Source of the DNA: Lachnospiraceae bacterium
Lineage (GTDB): Bacteria; Bacillota; Clostridia; Lachnospirales; Lachnospiraceae
Length of the DNA: 64,000 nucleotides
Assembly (NCBI GenBank): GCA_004558185.1
Contig: SFDP01000010.1
Location: 1-64,000, forward strand
Reading direction: 5' to 3'
Shown: positions 1 through 8,966 of the stretch, piece by piece
How positions within the stretch are numbered: position 1 is the stretch's first letter
Layout of the letters: each line of letters opens with the position of its first letter
Notes under the pieces: generated by a model
Told to the model about the DNA's origin: nothing
The model's input: the letters and a program-made list of their open reading frames with translations, nothing else
Database searches by the model: none
Program-made: the position numbers and the translations under genes

Positions 1-96
1 CCCCACTTTTAAGCTCATATTTTGGCGGGTCTCAAGGACATTCACCCACATTTGAGCAAGCTCATGTGGGTTCAGACCTTTTGACCCTGGTATCAT
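1..96. repeat. Dispersed foldback repeat, family A, partial copy
   Basis: The window opens in a strong hairpin (ACCCACAT at 44-51 pairing with ATGTGGGT at 64-71, inner stem GAGC/GCTC), followed by CCTTTTGACCCTGGTATCAT at 77-96. The same 20 bases occur at 17571-17590, and a close variant occurs at 51773-51791 and, inverted, at 17473-17491. The left end of this copy may lie outside the window. The hairpin could also terminate an upstream gene, but no T-run follows it. Confidence 0.6.
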
Positions 97-134
97 TTAT
101 ATACCAATTTAAAATATAGAGCAATTCTTAAGAA

Positions 135-160
135 TCAATTAATTTAGTTAAATTAATTGA
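135..160. promoter_or_regulatory. Upstream palindromic operator (FabT/MarR-like)
   Basis: This is a perfect 11-bp inverted repeat, TCAATTAATTT / AAATTAATTGA, around AGTT. Its centre, AATTTAGTTAAATT (141-154), matches AATTTAGCTAAATT at 222-235 in 13 of 14 positions. It lies just upstream of the -35 box of the fatty acid operon. A MarR-type regulator encoded in the same operon (9434-9871) is the obvious candidate ligand; that link is inference. Confidence 0.6.
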
Positions 161-168
161 AATAGTTA

Positions 169-197
169 TTGACAACCGCAGCAGACTCTTATATAAT
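169..197 (+). promoter_or_regulatory. Sigma-A promoter of the fatty acid operon
   Basis: TTGACA at 169-174 and TATAAT at 192-197 are separated by 17 bp, a perfect match to the housekeeping consensus. Transcription would start near 204, directly in front of the second palindrome. It drives acpP and, since no terminator is visible before 10572, probably the whole fab operon. Confidence 0.9.
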
Positions 198-204
198 TCG
201 CTCA

Positions 205-238
205 GTAAATTTATTTAAAATAATTTAGCTAAATTTAC
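205..238. promoter_or_regulatory. Downstream palindromic operator (FabT/MarR-like)
   Basis: GTAAATTTA (205-213) pairs with TAAATTTAC (230-238), and within the region AATTTAGCTAAATT (222-235) is a perfect 14-bp palindrome. It occupies the expected transcription start and early leader, where a bound protein would block initiation. It is nearly identical to the core of the palindrome at 141-154, so two sites bracket the promoter. Confidence 0.6.
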
Positions 239-265
239 AGAAAGTGAAAATAGGAGGATTGAACA

Positions 266-496
266 TTGACATTCGAAAAAGTAAAAGAAATTATCGTGGA
301 TACCTTAGGCTGTGATGAGGAGGCGGTGGTATTGACCGCAAACTTAAAGGAGGACCTGGGTGCAGATTCCCTGGATGCGGTTGAACTGAATATGGCGTTG
401 GAAGAAGAATTTGGGCTGACCATTTCCGATGAGGCATTGGTTAATTTCGTTACCGTACAGGACATCGTAGATTATATCAGTGGACAGAGTGCATAG
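266..496 (+). CDS. acpP: Acyl carrier protein
   Basis: A 76-residue acyl carrier protein, the soluble acidic carrier that holds growing acyl chains on a phosphopantetheine arm. The attachment motif DSLDAVEL is present with the modified serine at about residue 35. The start is a TTG codon, chosen because AGGAGG at 252-257 lies eight bases upstream and no ATG is available in frame. It is the first gene of the fatty acid operon, 31 bp before accB, with its own consensus promoter and palindromes upstream. Length and motif fit the family exactly. Confidence 0.95.
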   Translation: MTFEKVKEIIVDTLGCDEEAVVLTANLKEDLGADSLDAVELNMALEEEFGLTISDEALVNFVTVQDIVDYISGQSA

Positions 497-527
497 GTAG
501 AAGGAGTAAACAGTCAACGGAGGACAC

Positions 528-959
528 ATGGATATTCAGGAAATTTATGCGTTAATGGATCATTTTGACCGGTCTGCCTTAAGCCGAATGAAGCTGGAGC
601 TGGGGGAAGTAAGGCTTACTCTGGAAAAAGGCCTTTCTTCTGCCTGTGCAGTAACAGCAGCTGGCTCTTCTGCGGTGGATTCTTCGGTGAGCCAAACAGA
701 AGAAAAAATGCAGGAGTACGGTGCCAATGAAGAGGTCAGGGCTCCCTTAGTGGGTACCTTTTATGCGGCTGCGGCCCCTGATGAAAAGCCCTTTGTTACC
801 AGAGGACAGTCCGTAAAAAAGGGAGAGGTGGTAGGAATTATTGAGGCCATGAAGCTGATGAATGAAATCGTAGCTCCCCGGGATGGAGTGATTGACACGA
901 TTCTGGTAGAAGACGGAGCTATGGTGGAATACAATCAGCCCCTGATGATATTAAGATGA
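528..959 (+). CDS. accB: Biotin carboxyl carrier protein of acetyl-CoA carboxylase
   Basis: A 143-residue biotin carrier subunit, which shuttles carboxybiotin between biotin carboxylase and carboxyltransferase to make malonyl-CoA. The C-terminal biotinyl domain carries EAMKLMNEI with the biotinylated lysine at residue 109. An Ala/Ser-rich linker (about residues 38-60) joins it to a short N-terminal region, as usual for AccB. The GGAGG six bases before the ATG supports this start. It lies between acpP and accC, all on the same strand. Confidence 0.95.
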   Translation: MDIQEIYALMDHFDRSALSRMKLELGEVRLTLEKGLSSACAVTAAGSSAVDSSVSQTEEKMQEYGANEEVRAPLVGTFYAAAAPDEKPFVTRGQSVKKGEVVGIIEAMKLMNEIVAPRDGVIDTILVEDGAMVEYNQPLMILR

Positions 960-1040
960 GACATTCACATCGTAACATGAATGGGTAAATATAGAAGAGA
1001 TTAACCTTTTGATTTTGGGACAAGGGAATATAGAGGAAAT

Positions 1041-2405
1041 ATGTTTAAACGAATTTTGGTTGCCAATCGTGGAGAAATCGCTCTGCGTATTATCCGCTGC
1101 TGCAGAGAAATGGGAATAGAAACGGTGGCCGTTTATTCTACAGCAGACGAACAGTCCCTACCGGTCATGCTGGCAGCTCACAGGGTGTGTATAGGACCGG
1201 AGAAGGCGCAGGACAGCTATTTGAATCAGGAAGTGATTCTGGAAACTGCCCGCAAAATGGGCTGTGATGCCATTCATCCCGGCTATGGATTTCTTTCTGA
1301 AAATGCAGATTTTGCTGAAGCCTGTGAAAAGGAGGGGATCACCTTTATCGGCCCCTCCGCTGAGGTGATTCGGAAGATGGGAGATAAGCAGACGGCCAGA
1401 GCACTGATGCAGAAAAATCAGGTGCCTGTGGTGCCCGGTTCCCCAAACCTGTTATCCTCTCTCCGTGAGGCAGAAGAGCAGGCAAAGAAGATCGGATATC
1501 CGGTGCTGATCAAGGCTACTGCCGGAGGCGGCGGAAAAGGGATGCGTAAGGTGTTCACCGAGGAAGAACTGGAAAAAGCCTTTCATATGGCCAGGGCAGA
1601 AGCAGAGGCAGCCTTTGGCAATGGAGAGGTGTATCTGGAGAAGCTGATTCTGGCACCCAGGCACATTGAATTTCAAATTTTGGCAGACAATTATGGAAAT
1701 ATTGTTCACCTTGGGGAAAGAGACTGCTCCATTCAGAAAAATAACCAGAAGCTCTTGGAGGAAACTCCCTCCTGGGCGTTGGATCACAAGCTCCGTGAGC
1801 GTATGGGAAAAGAGGCAGTGCGGGTGGCCAGGGCAGCCGGCTATACCAACGCCGGAACGGTAGAATTCGTTCTGGATAAAGACCATAATTTTTATTTCAT
1901 CGAAATGAATACACGAATTCAGGTAGAGCACCCCATAACGGAGCTTTTATGCGGAGTGGATCTGGTGAAGGAGCAGATACGCATAGCGGCAGGGCGAAGA
2001 ATGGAATTGAGACAGGAGGAAATAGAGCTTAATGGTCATGCCATGGAATGCCGCATTAATGCCATAAAGCCCGGAAAGATAGAGTTTTTACATTTTCCGG
2101 CCGGCCCCAGGGTAAGGGTAGACAGTCATCTGTATAATGGCTGTGAAGTCAGCCCCTATTATGATTCCATGGTGGCAAAAATCATTGTCTGTGGAAAAAC
2201 CAGACTGGAAACCATACGCCGTATGCGAAGGGCGCTGGAGGAGCTGATGGTGGAAGGGGTGGAAACCAATACGGAACTCATGTATCTGGTGACTCTTCAC
2301 CCGGAATTTATCAGTGGAAACTATAATACCTCCTTTTGGGAGAAAAACAGTGAAACCATATTGCGTTGGAATGAGGAGGGAAAAGCCTCGGATGAGAATA
2401 CATAG
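1041..2405 (+). CDS. accC: Acetyl-CoA carboxylase, biotin carboxylase subunit
   Basis: A 454-residue biotin carboxylase that uses ATP and bicarbonate to carboxylate the biotin on AccB. It begins with the typical KRILVANRGEIALRI and has the ATP-grasp glycine loop KATAGGGGKGMRKV and the active-site segment EMNTRIQVEHPITE. The length matches the family. An 81-bp gap separates it from accB, and its last 14 bases overlap accD, which implies translational coupling. Confidence 0.95.
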   Translation: MFKRILVANRGEIALRIIRCCREMGIETVAVYSTADEQSLPVMLAAHRVCIGPEKAQDSYLNQEVILETARKMGCDAIHPGYGFLSENADFAEACEKEGITFIGPSAEVIRKMGDKQTARALMQKNQVPVVPGSPNLLSSLREAEEQAKKIGYPVLIKATAGGGGKGMRKVFTEEELEKAFHMARAEAEAAFGNGEVYLEKLILAPRHIEFQILADNYGNIVHLGERDCSIQKNNQKLLEETPSWALDHKLRERMGKEAVRVARAAGYTNAGTVEFVLDKDHNFYFIEMNTRIQVEHPITELLCGVDLVKEQIRIAAGRRMELRQEEIELNGHAMECRINAIKPGKIEFLHFPAGPRVRVDSHLYNGCEVSPYYDSMVAKIIVCGKTRLETIRRMRRALEELMVEGVETNTELMYLVTLHPEFISGNYNTSFWEKNSETILRWNEEGKASDENT

Positions 2406-3252
2406 CTTATTTTTACAGCGGAGAAAAAAGCTGGAAAAGCTGGAAGAAGTGCGAAAAAACGGAGAACCTAAGCCCAGGGTCTTATGCCCTCACTGTGGGC
2501 AAAGTGCAGAGAAGGAGGAGATAAGGAAGAACCTGAAGATCTGTCCTCTTTGCCAATACTATTTTCCGCTGACCCCCAAAGAAAGGCTTCGCCTTTTGGC
2601 CGATGAAAAGAGTTTTCGGGAAATGCGGGGGAGGCTGACCACGAAAAATCCGTTGGATTTTCCTGACTATATGGAAAAAATCCGGCAGCTTCAAAAGAAA
2701 ACCGGACACCAGGACGCTGTGGTAACAGGAACGATGGAAATGGCCGGAATTCCGGTAGCCGTTGGGATCATGGACAGCCGCTTTTTAATGGGAAGCATGG
2801 GAACCACAGTAGGGGAAAAAATTGCTGCTTTGGCAGAATACGCTGCCCTTAAGGGACTTCCATTGATCATATTCACTGCCAGCGGAGGAGCCAGAATGCA
2901 GGAGGGGATGTTTGCCCTGCTGCAAATGGCTAAAACGGCAGCCGCTATTGAGCGCTTTAAAGAGCGGGGAGGGCTCTACATTTCCTGCCTGACCAATCCT
3001 ACTACAGGCGGGGTCAGCGCCAGCTTTGCCAGCCTGGGAGATATTATGCTGGCAGAGCCGGAGGCGCTGATCTGCTTTGCCGGACCCAGAGTAATTGAGC
3101 AGACCATAGGAGAAAAGCTGCCGGAGGGCTTCCAGCGGGCGCAGTTTCTTTTGGAGCATGGAATGCTGGATATGGTAGTGGAGCGAAAGGAAATGAAAAA
3201 GACCCTGGTTACCTTGCTGAAATTACATGGAATGGGAGGACAGACAGGATAA
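2392..3252 (+). CDS. accD: Acetyl-CoA carboxylase carboxyltransferase, beta subunit
   Basis: A 286-residue beta subunit of the carboxyltransferase, which moves carbon dioxide from biotin to acetyl-CoA. A four-cysteine zinc ribbon (CPHCG ... CPLCQ) near the N-terminus precedes the crotonase-like domain with SGGARMQEG and PTTGGVSASFAS. The frame is open back to 2314, but the ATG at 2392 is preferred because AGGAGGG ends about 12 bases upstream and the protein then has the standard AccD beginning. It overlaps accC by 14 bases and its stop shares one base with the accA start (TAATG). Confidence 0.93.
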   Translation: MRIHSLFLQRRKKLEKLEEVRKNGEPKPRVLCPHCGQSAEKEEIRKNLKICPLCQYYFPLTPKERLRLLADEKSFREMRGRLTTKNPLDFPDYMEKIRQLQKKTGHQDAVVTGTMEMAGIPVAVGIMDSRFLMGSMGTTVGEKIAALAEYAALKGLPLIIFTASGGARMQEGMFALLQMAKTAAAIERFKERGGLYISCLTNPTTGGVSASFASLGDIMLAEPEALICFAGPRVIEQTIGEKLPEGFQRAQFLLEHGMLDMVVERKEMKKTLVTLLKLHGMGGQTG

Positions 3253-4022
3253 TGGAGAACAGATTATCGGCTTATGAGCGAGTTTGCCTTGCCAGAGAAA
3301 AGGACCGACCGGGCATCATGGATTATATTGATTTTCTTTTCGATGATTTTATGGAACTGCAGGGAGACCGGCTGGGAAAAGAGGACAGCAGTATTTTAGG
3401 CGGAATCGCCTTTTTTCATGGAATTCCGGTGACCGTATTGGGGCATCGGAAGGGAAAAACTACGGAAGAAAATTTGAAATATCATTTTGGTATGCCTTTG
3501 CCTGAGGGTTATCGCAAGGCTCTGCGGCTGATGCAGCAGGCCGAGAAATTCAAGCGGCCCATTTTCACCTTCATCGACACCCCCGGAGCCTACCCCGGAA
3601 TGGAAGCGGAAAGCCATGGACAGAGCATTGCCCTTGCCCAATGTATTGCGGGAATGAGCCGTTTGGAAACTCCCATAATCGCTATAATCACCGGGGAGGG
3701 CAGCAGTGGAGGCGCTCTGGCCTTGGGGGTGGCAGACCAGATATGGATGCTGGAAAATGCAGTTTACTCCATTTTATCGCCGGAGGGCTTTGCCAGCATT
3801 CTTTGGAAGGAGCCGAAAAGAGCTGCTGAAGCCAGTGAATTGATGAAGCTCACTGCCCCCCAGCTTTTGGAATATGGATTGATTGACGGTATTTTACCGG
3901 AGGGGCCGAAGCTGATGCAGCAGATGGATAAAATGCTTTTGAACCAGCTTACTCGGCTGCAGCGGGTAAAAGGGCCTGTATTGGTAAAAAAACGATATCA
4001 AAAATTCAGACGAATCAATTAG
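3252..4022 (+). CDS. accA: Acetyl-CoA carboxylase carboxyltransferase, alpha subunit
   Basis: A 256-residue alpha subunit that pairs with AccD to form the carboxyltransferase. Family segments include LQGDRLGKEDSSILGGIA, FIDTPGAYPG and GEGSSGGALALGVAD, the last forming an oxyanion-hole turn. It is somewhat shorter than the Escherichia coli protein (about 320 residues), as is common in Clostridia. The start codon overlaps the accD stop by one base, so equimolar subunit synthesis by coupling is likely. Confidence 0.93.
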   Translation: MENRLSAYERVCLAREKDRPGIMDYIDFLFDDFMELQGDRLGKEDSSILGGIAFFHGIPVTVLGHRKGKTTEENLKYHFGMPLPEGYRKALRLMQQAEKFKRPIFTFIDTPGAYPGMEAESHGQSIALAQCIAGMSRLETPIIAIITGEGSSGGALALGVADQIWMLENAVYSILSPEGFASILWKEPKRAAEASELMKLTAPQLLEYGLIDGILPEGPKLMQQMDKMLLNQLTRLQRVKGPVLVKKRYQKFRRIN

Positions 4023-4057
4023 TAGCTTTGGTCAAGACGTTACAGACGGAGGAAAAA

Positions 4058-4993
4058 ATGCAGGGAATAAAAATCGTGGCCACAGGCAGGGCTTTGCCGC
4101 AAAGAATAGTGACCAATGAGGAACTGAGCAAACGGGTGGATACTACCGATGAGTGGATTCGTACCAGAACCGGTATAGGGCAGCGGTATATCTGTGAAAA
4201 CGAAACCTGTACCAGTCTGGCTGTCCGGGCGGCCGAAAAAGCCATGGAAAAGGCAGGCATTGGCAAAGACCAGGTGGAAGCCATCGTGGTAGCTACAGCA
4301 ACATCGGATTTAGCCTTTCCTTCTACTGCCTGTATGGTACAAAAGGCTTTAGGCTTTCCCAAAGAACTTATGGCCTTTGATATCAGTGCAGGCTGCAGTG
4401 GCTTTCTCTATGGGCTGGGAGTGGCCAGAGGCCTTCTGCTGGCAGGAAAAAAAGAATATGTGTTATTAATTGGAAGTGAGCAGCTTTCCAGGATCACCGA
4501 TTTTTCAGACCGCTCTACCTGCGTGCTTTTCGGAGATGGAGCAGGGGCGGCGGTGATTTCTCTGACGGAACAGCCCTATGCCTATAGAGCCTGGGCGGAT
4601 GGAGAAGCCGGCCCCTTATTTTGTCCGGGGGTAGGAATAGATGGAGCCCGTCTGCATATGGAGGGAAATCAGGTTTTTAAATTTGCGGTAAAGGCCATTG
4701 CTCAGGGAGTGGAAGCCATCCTTAAGGACACAAAGATGTCTATAGGAGAGATCGACTTTGTGGTCTGCCATCAGGCTAATCAAAGAATCATTGAACACGT
4801 GAAAAAGAAATATGAAGGGACAAAGACCGTTTTCTATATGAATATGGAAAACTATGCCAACACCTCGGCAGCCAGTATTCCTATTGCCTTGGATGAGATG
4901 GGAGAGAAGGGTCTGCTGAAGCCGGGAATGAAGATGATCTGCGTAGGCTTTGGGGCAGGCTTCACCTGGGGCAGTGCCCTTTTGACCGTATGA
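4058..4993 (+). CDS. fabH: 3-oxoacyl-ACP synthase III
   Basis: A 311-residue initiating condensing enzyme that joins an acyl-CoA primer to malonyl-ACP. The Cys-His-Asn triad is visible: Cys113 in ISAGCSGFLYG, His in CHQANQRI and Asn in ENYANTSAASIP. The frame is open from a TTG at 4028, but GGAGG five bases before the ATG at 4058 and the family N-terminus (GIKIVATGRALP) decide for 4058. It lies 35 bp after accA and 22 bp before fabK. Confidence 0.95.
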   Translation: MQGIKIVATGRALPQRIVTNEELSKRVDTTDEWIRTRTGIGQRYICENETCTSLAVRAAEKAMEKAGIGKDQVEAIVVATATSDLAFPSTACMVQKALGFPKELMAFDISAGCSGFLYGLGVARGLLLAGKKEYVLLIGSEQLSRITDFSDRSTCVLFGDGAGAAVISLTEQPYAYRAWADGEAGPLFCPGVGIDGARLHMEGNQVFKFAVKAIAQGVEAILKDTKMSIGEIDFVVCHQANQRIIEHVKKKYEGTKTVFYMNMENYANTSAASIPIALDEMGEKGLLKPGMKMICVGFGAGFTWGSALLTV

Positions 4994-5015
4994 AGCAGCA
5001 GAATGGGAGGTAAAG

Positions 5016-5945
5016 ATGAAGTTAAATGAGATTCTGGGAATAAAATATCCCCTGATTCAAGGTGGGATGGCCAATATTGCTACAGGAGAATTTGCGGCGG
5101 CAGTATCCAATGCAGGCGGTCTGGGACTTATTGGAGCAGCGGGAATGACCCCCGAAGCCTTAAGAGAAAATATCCATATTGCCAAAGAGAAGACCGGAGA
5201 GAAGTTCGGTGTTAATCTGATGCTGATGAACCCCCAGGTGGAGGAAATGGCCCAAATCGTGGTGGAGGAGGGAATCAAATACCTTACCACAGGTGCCGGT
5301 AATCCGGGGAAGTATATGCAAAAGTGGAAAGAAGCCGGTATTTTTGTGATGCCTGTAGTGGCCAGCGTAGCTTTGGCCAGGCTGATGGAAAAAGCAGGGG
5401 CCGATGCGGTAATTGCGGAAGGAACGGAAAGCGGAGGCCATATCGGAGAGCTGACCACCATGGCTCTGGTGCCCCAGGTAGTGGATGCGGTAAATATTCC
5501 CGTTATCGCCGCCGGAGGAATTGCGGATGGAAGACAGTTGGCAGCCGCCTACTGCCTGGGAGCAGCAGGCGCACAGGTGGGAACCTGTCTTCTGGTTTCT
5601 GAGGAATGTCCGGTGCATAAGGCCTACAAGGAGGCAGTGGTAAAGGCCAAGGACATCGATACTATCGTAACCGGAAGAATTGCGGGAACACCGGTGAGAA
5701 TCCTGAAGAACAAAATGGCCAGAGAATATGTGAAAAAAGAAAAGGCAGGCGCTGACCTAATGGAGCTGGAGCAGTATACTCTGGGCTCCCTGAGAAGGGC
5801 TGTAGTACAAGGAGATGTTCAGACCGGTTCCGTTATGGCAGGACAGGTGGCGGGACAGCTTACCGAAATTCGTTCGGTGGCACAAATCCTGGAAAAGCTG
5901 CATAATGGCAGTCTGGAAGTAATGAAGAAGCTGGGAGAGGATTAA
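5016..5945 (+). CDS. fabK: Enoyl-ACP reductase II (FMN-dependent)
   Basis: A 309-residue TIM-barrel flavoprotein that performs the last reduction of each elongation cycle. Diagnostic segments are PLIQGGMANIATG at the start, AEGTESGGHIGE, and the FMN-phosphate loop PVIAAGGIADGRQ. It is related to nitronate monooxygenases, but its position between fabH and fabD identifies it as FabK. No FabI, FabL or FabV gene is present in the operon, so this is the operon's only enoyl reductase. The ribosome site lies in the recurring leader motif described at 4993-5010. Confidence 0.93.
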   Translation: MKLNEILGIKYPLIQGGMANIATGEFAAAVSNAGGLGLIGAAGMTPEALRENIHIAKEKTGEKFGVNLMLMNPQVEEMAQIVVEEGIKYLTTGAGNPGKYMQKWKEAGIFVMPVVASVALARLMEKAGADAVIAEGTESGGHIGELTTMALVPQVVDAVNIPVIAAGGIADGRQLAAAYCLGAAGAQVGTCLLVSEECPVHKAYKEAVVKAKDIDTIVTGRIAGTPVRILKNKMAREYVKKEKAGADLMELEQYTLGSLRRAVVQGDVQTGSVMAGQVAGQLTEIRSVAQILEKLHNGSLEVMKKLGED

Positions 5946-5978
5946 CCGATCACTAAAGCAGCAGAATGAGAGGAAAAA

Positions 5979-6947
5979 ATGAAAACGGTATGGATGTATG
6001 CGGGACAGGGCAGTCAAAGAGCAGGGATGGGAAAGGATATTTATGAAGCCTTCCCGGAATATCGGCAGGTTATTGATTCACTGGCCTTGTCCTTTCCGCT
6101 GAAGGAAATGATGCATGAGGGAGAACTCAGTGAGCTTTCGAAAACCTGCTATACCCAGCCCTGTATGGCCGCCTTTGGCGCCGGAGTAACGGCGGTGCTG
6201 AGGGCCAATGGAGCAGCCCCTGATGGAGCTTTAGGGCTGAGTCTGGGGGAATATGGAGCTCTGTATGCAGCAGGAGTAATGGATGCGGACACCTATGTCC
6301 GATTGGTTGAGTTTCGGGGACAGGCAATGGAAAGAGCAGCGCTGGAACAGAAACGGCAGGGAAATCTGTGCAGTATGAGCGCCCTTTTGGGCCTGCCGGA
6401 AGAAGAAGCTGTGGCGGTCTGCCGGGAAAGTGCCGGTGCAGGCTTTGTGGTTCCCGTCAACTTCAATTGTCCGGGGCAGTGCGTGATCTGCGGAGAGGAA
6501 GCCGGTGTCCTGGAGGCAGAGGGAAGAGCCAAAGCAAGAGGGGCAAAGCGCTGTATCCGGCTCAATGTGGGTGGCCCCTTCCACACCAAATATATGGCAG
6601 CCGCCGGAGAGGAGCTGGCAGCCTACCTGGAGCAGGTATCCTTTCAGGCGCCGAAGCTGCCGGTAGCCCTTAATGCCACAGGCAGACTGTATTGCCATAG
6701 AGAAGAAGATACCGGTCTGTCAGACTTAAAAGGATGGTTGGTAAAACAGATTCAAAGCAGTGTGTATTTTGAACAGGGCTTACGTTGTTTTCTTGAGCAG
6801 GGAGCAGATACCTTTGTGGAAATCGGCCCTGGAAATGCGCTTACCGGATTTGTGAAAAAAACCGCTAAGGCGATGGGAAAACCCATTACCGCAGTCACTT
6901 TGGACAGGGCAGAGGATATACAGCGGTTTCTTACACAGAAGGGATAA
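5979..6947 (+). CDS. fabD: Malonyl-CoA:ACP transacylase
   Basis: A 322-residue transacylase that loads malonyl groups onto ACP. MYAGQGSQRAGMGKD forms the N-terminal loop, GLSLGEYGAL contains the nucleophile Ser88, and GGPFHTKYM contains the catalytic histidine. Family length is about 310. The start follows AGAGG in a copy of the recurring leader motif. It lies 33 bp after fabK and about 39 bp before fabG. Confidence 0.94.
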   Translation: MKTVWMYAGQGSQRAGMGKDIYEAFPEYRQVIDSLALSFPLKEMMHEGELSELSKTCYTQPCMAAFGAGVTAVLRANGAAPDGALGLSLGEYGALYAAGVMDADTYVRLVEFRGQAMERAALEQKRQGNLCSMSALLGLPEEEAVAVCRESAGAGFVVPVNFNCPGQCVICGEEAGVLEAEGRAKARGAKRCIRLNVGGPFHTKYMAAAGEELAAYLEQVSFQAPKLPVALNATGRLYCHREEDTGLSDLKGWLVKQIQSSVYFEQGLRCFLEQGADTFVEIGPGNALTGFVKKTAKAMGKPITAVTLDRAEDIQRFLTQKG

Positions 6948-6986
6948 TAGAGATGCCGCAAAGGGCGCTCAGATAAAGAGGTGAAT

Positions 6987-7730
6987 ATGGAAAGAAGAGA
7001 GCTTGCATTAGTTACCGGCGGCAGTCGGGGAATAGGAAGGGCCGTGGCGCTCAGGCTGGCCGGGATGAATATGGATATTGTGTTCAGCTATCGAGAGGGA
7101 AAAGCAGCGGCTGACGAAACGGCTGCCCTGATTGAAAAGCAGGGAGTAAGGGCCCTGGCTGTCCAGGCCGATGCCGCAAACCGGGAGGATTGCGACCGCC
7201 TGGTCGAGGAGGCTTACCGTTTTGGTGAAAAAAGAATTGATGTACTGGTAAACAATGCGGGGATTACCAGAGATAACCTGATTCTTAAGATGAGTGATGA
7301 GCAATTTGAGGAAGTCATTCAGACCAATCTTACAGGAGTGTTTTATCTGCTTCGGGCAGTAAGCAAAATCATGCTGAAGCAAAAGTACGGACGTATCGTT
7401 AACATCAGCAGTGTAGCCGGGGTAAGAGGAAATGCGGGACAGGTAAACTATTCGGCCAGCAAGGCTGGTGTAATTGGCATGACCAAGGCTCTGGCCAGAG
7501 AGCTTGCCAGTCGGAGGATTACGGTAAATGCGGTTGCTCCGGGGCTGATTGAAACAGACATGACCATGGGAATGCCCAAGGAAGCCAGAGAAGAGCTGAC
7601 CGCTCATATTCCCTTTAAGGCCATGGGAAGGGCAGAGGATATTGCAGGAGCCGTGGCCTTCCTTGCGGGAGAGGAAAGCAGCTATATTACCGGACAGGTG
7701 CTTTTGGTAGACGGAGGAATGTGCATATGA
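6987..7730 (+). CDS. fabG: 3-oxoacyl-ACP reductase
   Basis: A 247-residue short-chain dehydrogenase that reduces 3-oxoacyl-ACP with NADPH. It has the cofactor loop TGGSRGIGRAVA, NNAG at about residue 90, and the Ser-Tyr-Lys set in ISSVAGV and NYSASKAG (Tyr155, Lys159). A GTG at 6981 is also in frame; ATG 6987 is preferred because it is six bases from GAGG. The end overlaps fabF by the four bases ATGA. Confidence 0.93.
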   Translation: MERRELALVTGGSRGIGRAVALRLAGMNMDIVFSYREGKAAADETAALIEKQGVRALAVQADAANREDCDRLVEEAYRFGEKRIDVLVNNAGITRDNLILKMSDEQFEEVIQTNLTGVFYLLRAVSKIMLKQKYGRIVNISSVAGVRGNAGQVNYSASKAGVIGMTKALARELASRRITVNAVAPGLIETDMTMGMPKEAREELTAHIPFKAMGRAEDIAGAVAFLAGEESSYITGQVLLVDGGMCI

Positions 7731-8956
7731 GAAGAGTAGTCATTACAGGGCTGGGAGCCATCTCTCCTTTGGGAAAAACGCTGCAGGAGACCTGGGAAGG
7801 CATTCAGGCCGGAAAATGCGGAATAGGGCCGATTACGGCCTATGAAACTGCCGGGAGGAAGGTAACTCTGGCTGCTGAAGTAAAGGATTTTTCTCCCCAG
7901 GAGCATCTGGATAAAAGAGAGATAAGAACCCTTGACCGGTTTTCCTGGTTTGCTCTGATTGCGGCCAGAGAGGCCTTTGCTGATTCCGGCCTGGATATGG
8001 AGCAGGAGGCTGCCTCCCGCTGTGGAGTTATCGTTTCCAGCGGCATAGGCGGCCTGGGAACCATTGAGATTGAGGACGGCAAGGGAAGAGATAAGGGCTA
8101 TGATCGGGTTTCGCCCTATTTTATTCCTATGGTGATCACCAATATGGCAGCAGGCAACATCGCCATTGATACAGGCTTTCAGGGAATATGCAGTTGTGTA
8201 GTAACTGCCTGTGCAGGAGGAACCAATGCCATAGGGGATGCCTTCCATCGGATTCGCTTCGGCATGGAGGAGGTGATCCTCTGCGGCGGAAGTGAGGCAG
8301 CCATCACCCCTCTGGGGATAGGCGGCTTTACCTCCATGAAGGCGCTTCATATGGGAACCGACCCCAACCGGGCTTCTATTCCCTTTGATAAGGAACGCAG
8401 CGGCTTCGTCATGGGTGAGGGAGCAGGAATGCTGATTCTGGAGGAATATGAGCACGCCAGAAGGAGGGGAGCCCAAATTTACTGTGAGGTAGTCGGCTAT
8501 GGAGCCAATTGTGACGCCAACCATATTACAGCTCCTCTGGAGGACGGTGCGGGTGCAGCCCGGTGCATGGAGCTGGCCATGAAGGAGGCAGGAATCAGCC
8601 CCGAACAGGTAGCTTATATTAATGCCCACGGAACCTCTACTCCGTTAAACGACAGAGGAGAAACCAGGGCAGTGAAGCTGGCCTTCGGGGAAGCGGCAAA
8701 AAAGGTGATGATCAGCTCCACCAAGTCTATGACCGGACATCTTTTGGGAGCCAGCGGTGCTTTAGAGGGCGTGATTACGGCACTCAGTGTAAAAAATGAT
8801 TATATACCGGCAACCATCAATTACCGACAGCCGGACGAGGAATGTGATCTGGATATTGTCCCTGGTCAAGGCCGTAACCATACAGTAAATTATGCCATGT
8901 CCAACTCCCTTGGATTCGGCGGACATAATGCAACAATCATTTTTAAAAAGGCATAA
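7727..8956 (+). CDS. fabF: 3-oxoacyl-ACP synthase II
   Basis: A 409-residue elongation condensing enzyme. It has the Cys-His-His triad: Cys162 in VTACAGGTNAIGDA, His in NAHGTSTPLNDRGE and His in KSMTGHLLGASG, and ends with the usual NSLGFGGHNA. A GTG at 7721 is in frame, but GGAGGA (7713-7718) is correctly spaced for the ATG at 7727, which makes the classic ATGA overlap with fabG. Confidence 0.94.
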   Translation: MRRVVITGLGAISPLGKTLQETWEGIQAGKCGIGPITAYETAGRKVTLAAEVKDFSPQEHLDKREIRTLDRFSWFALIAAREAFADSGLDMEQEAASRCGVIVSSGIGGLGTIEIEDGKGRDKGYDRVSPYFIPMVITNMAAGNIAIDTGFQGICSCVVTACAGGTNAIGDAFHRIRFGMEEVILCGGSEAAITPLGIGGFTSMKALHMGTDPNRASIPFDKERSGFVMGEGAGMLILEEYEHARRRGAQIYCEVVGYGANCDANHITAPLEDGAGAARCMELAMKEAGISPEQVAYINAHGTSTPLNDRGETRAVKLAFGEAAKKVMISSTKSMTGHLLGASGALEGVITALSVKNDYIPATINYRQPDEECDLDIVPGQGRNHTVNYAMSNSLGFGGHNATIIFKKA

Positions 8957-8966
8957 AGAGGTGAAG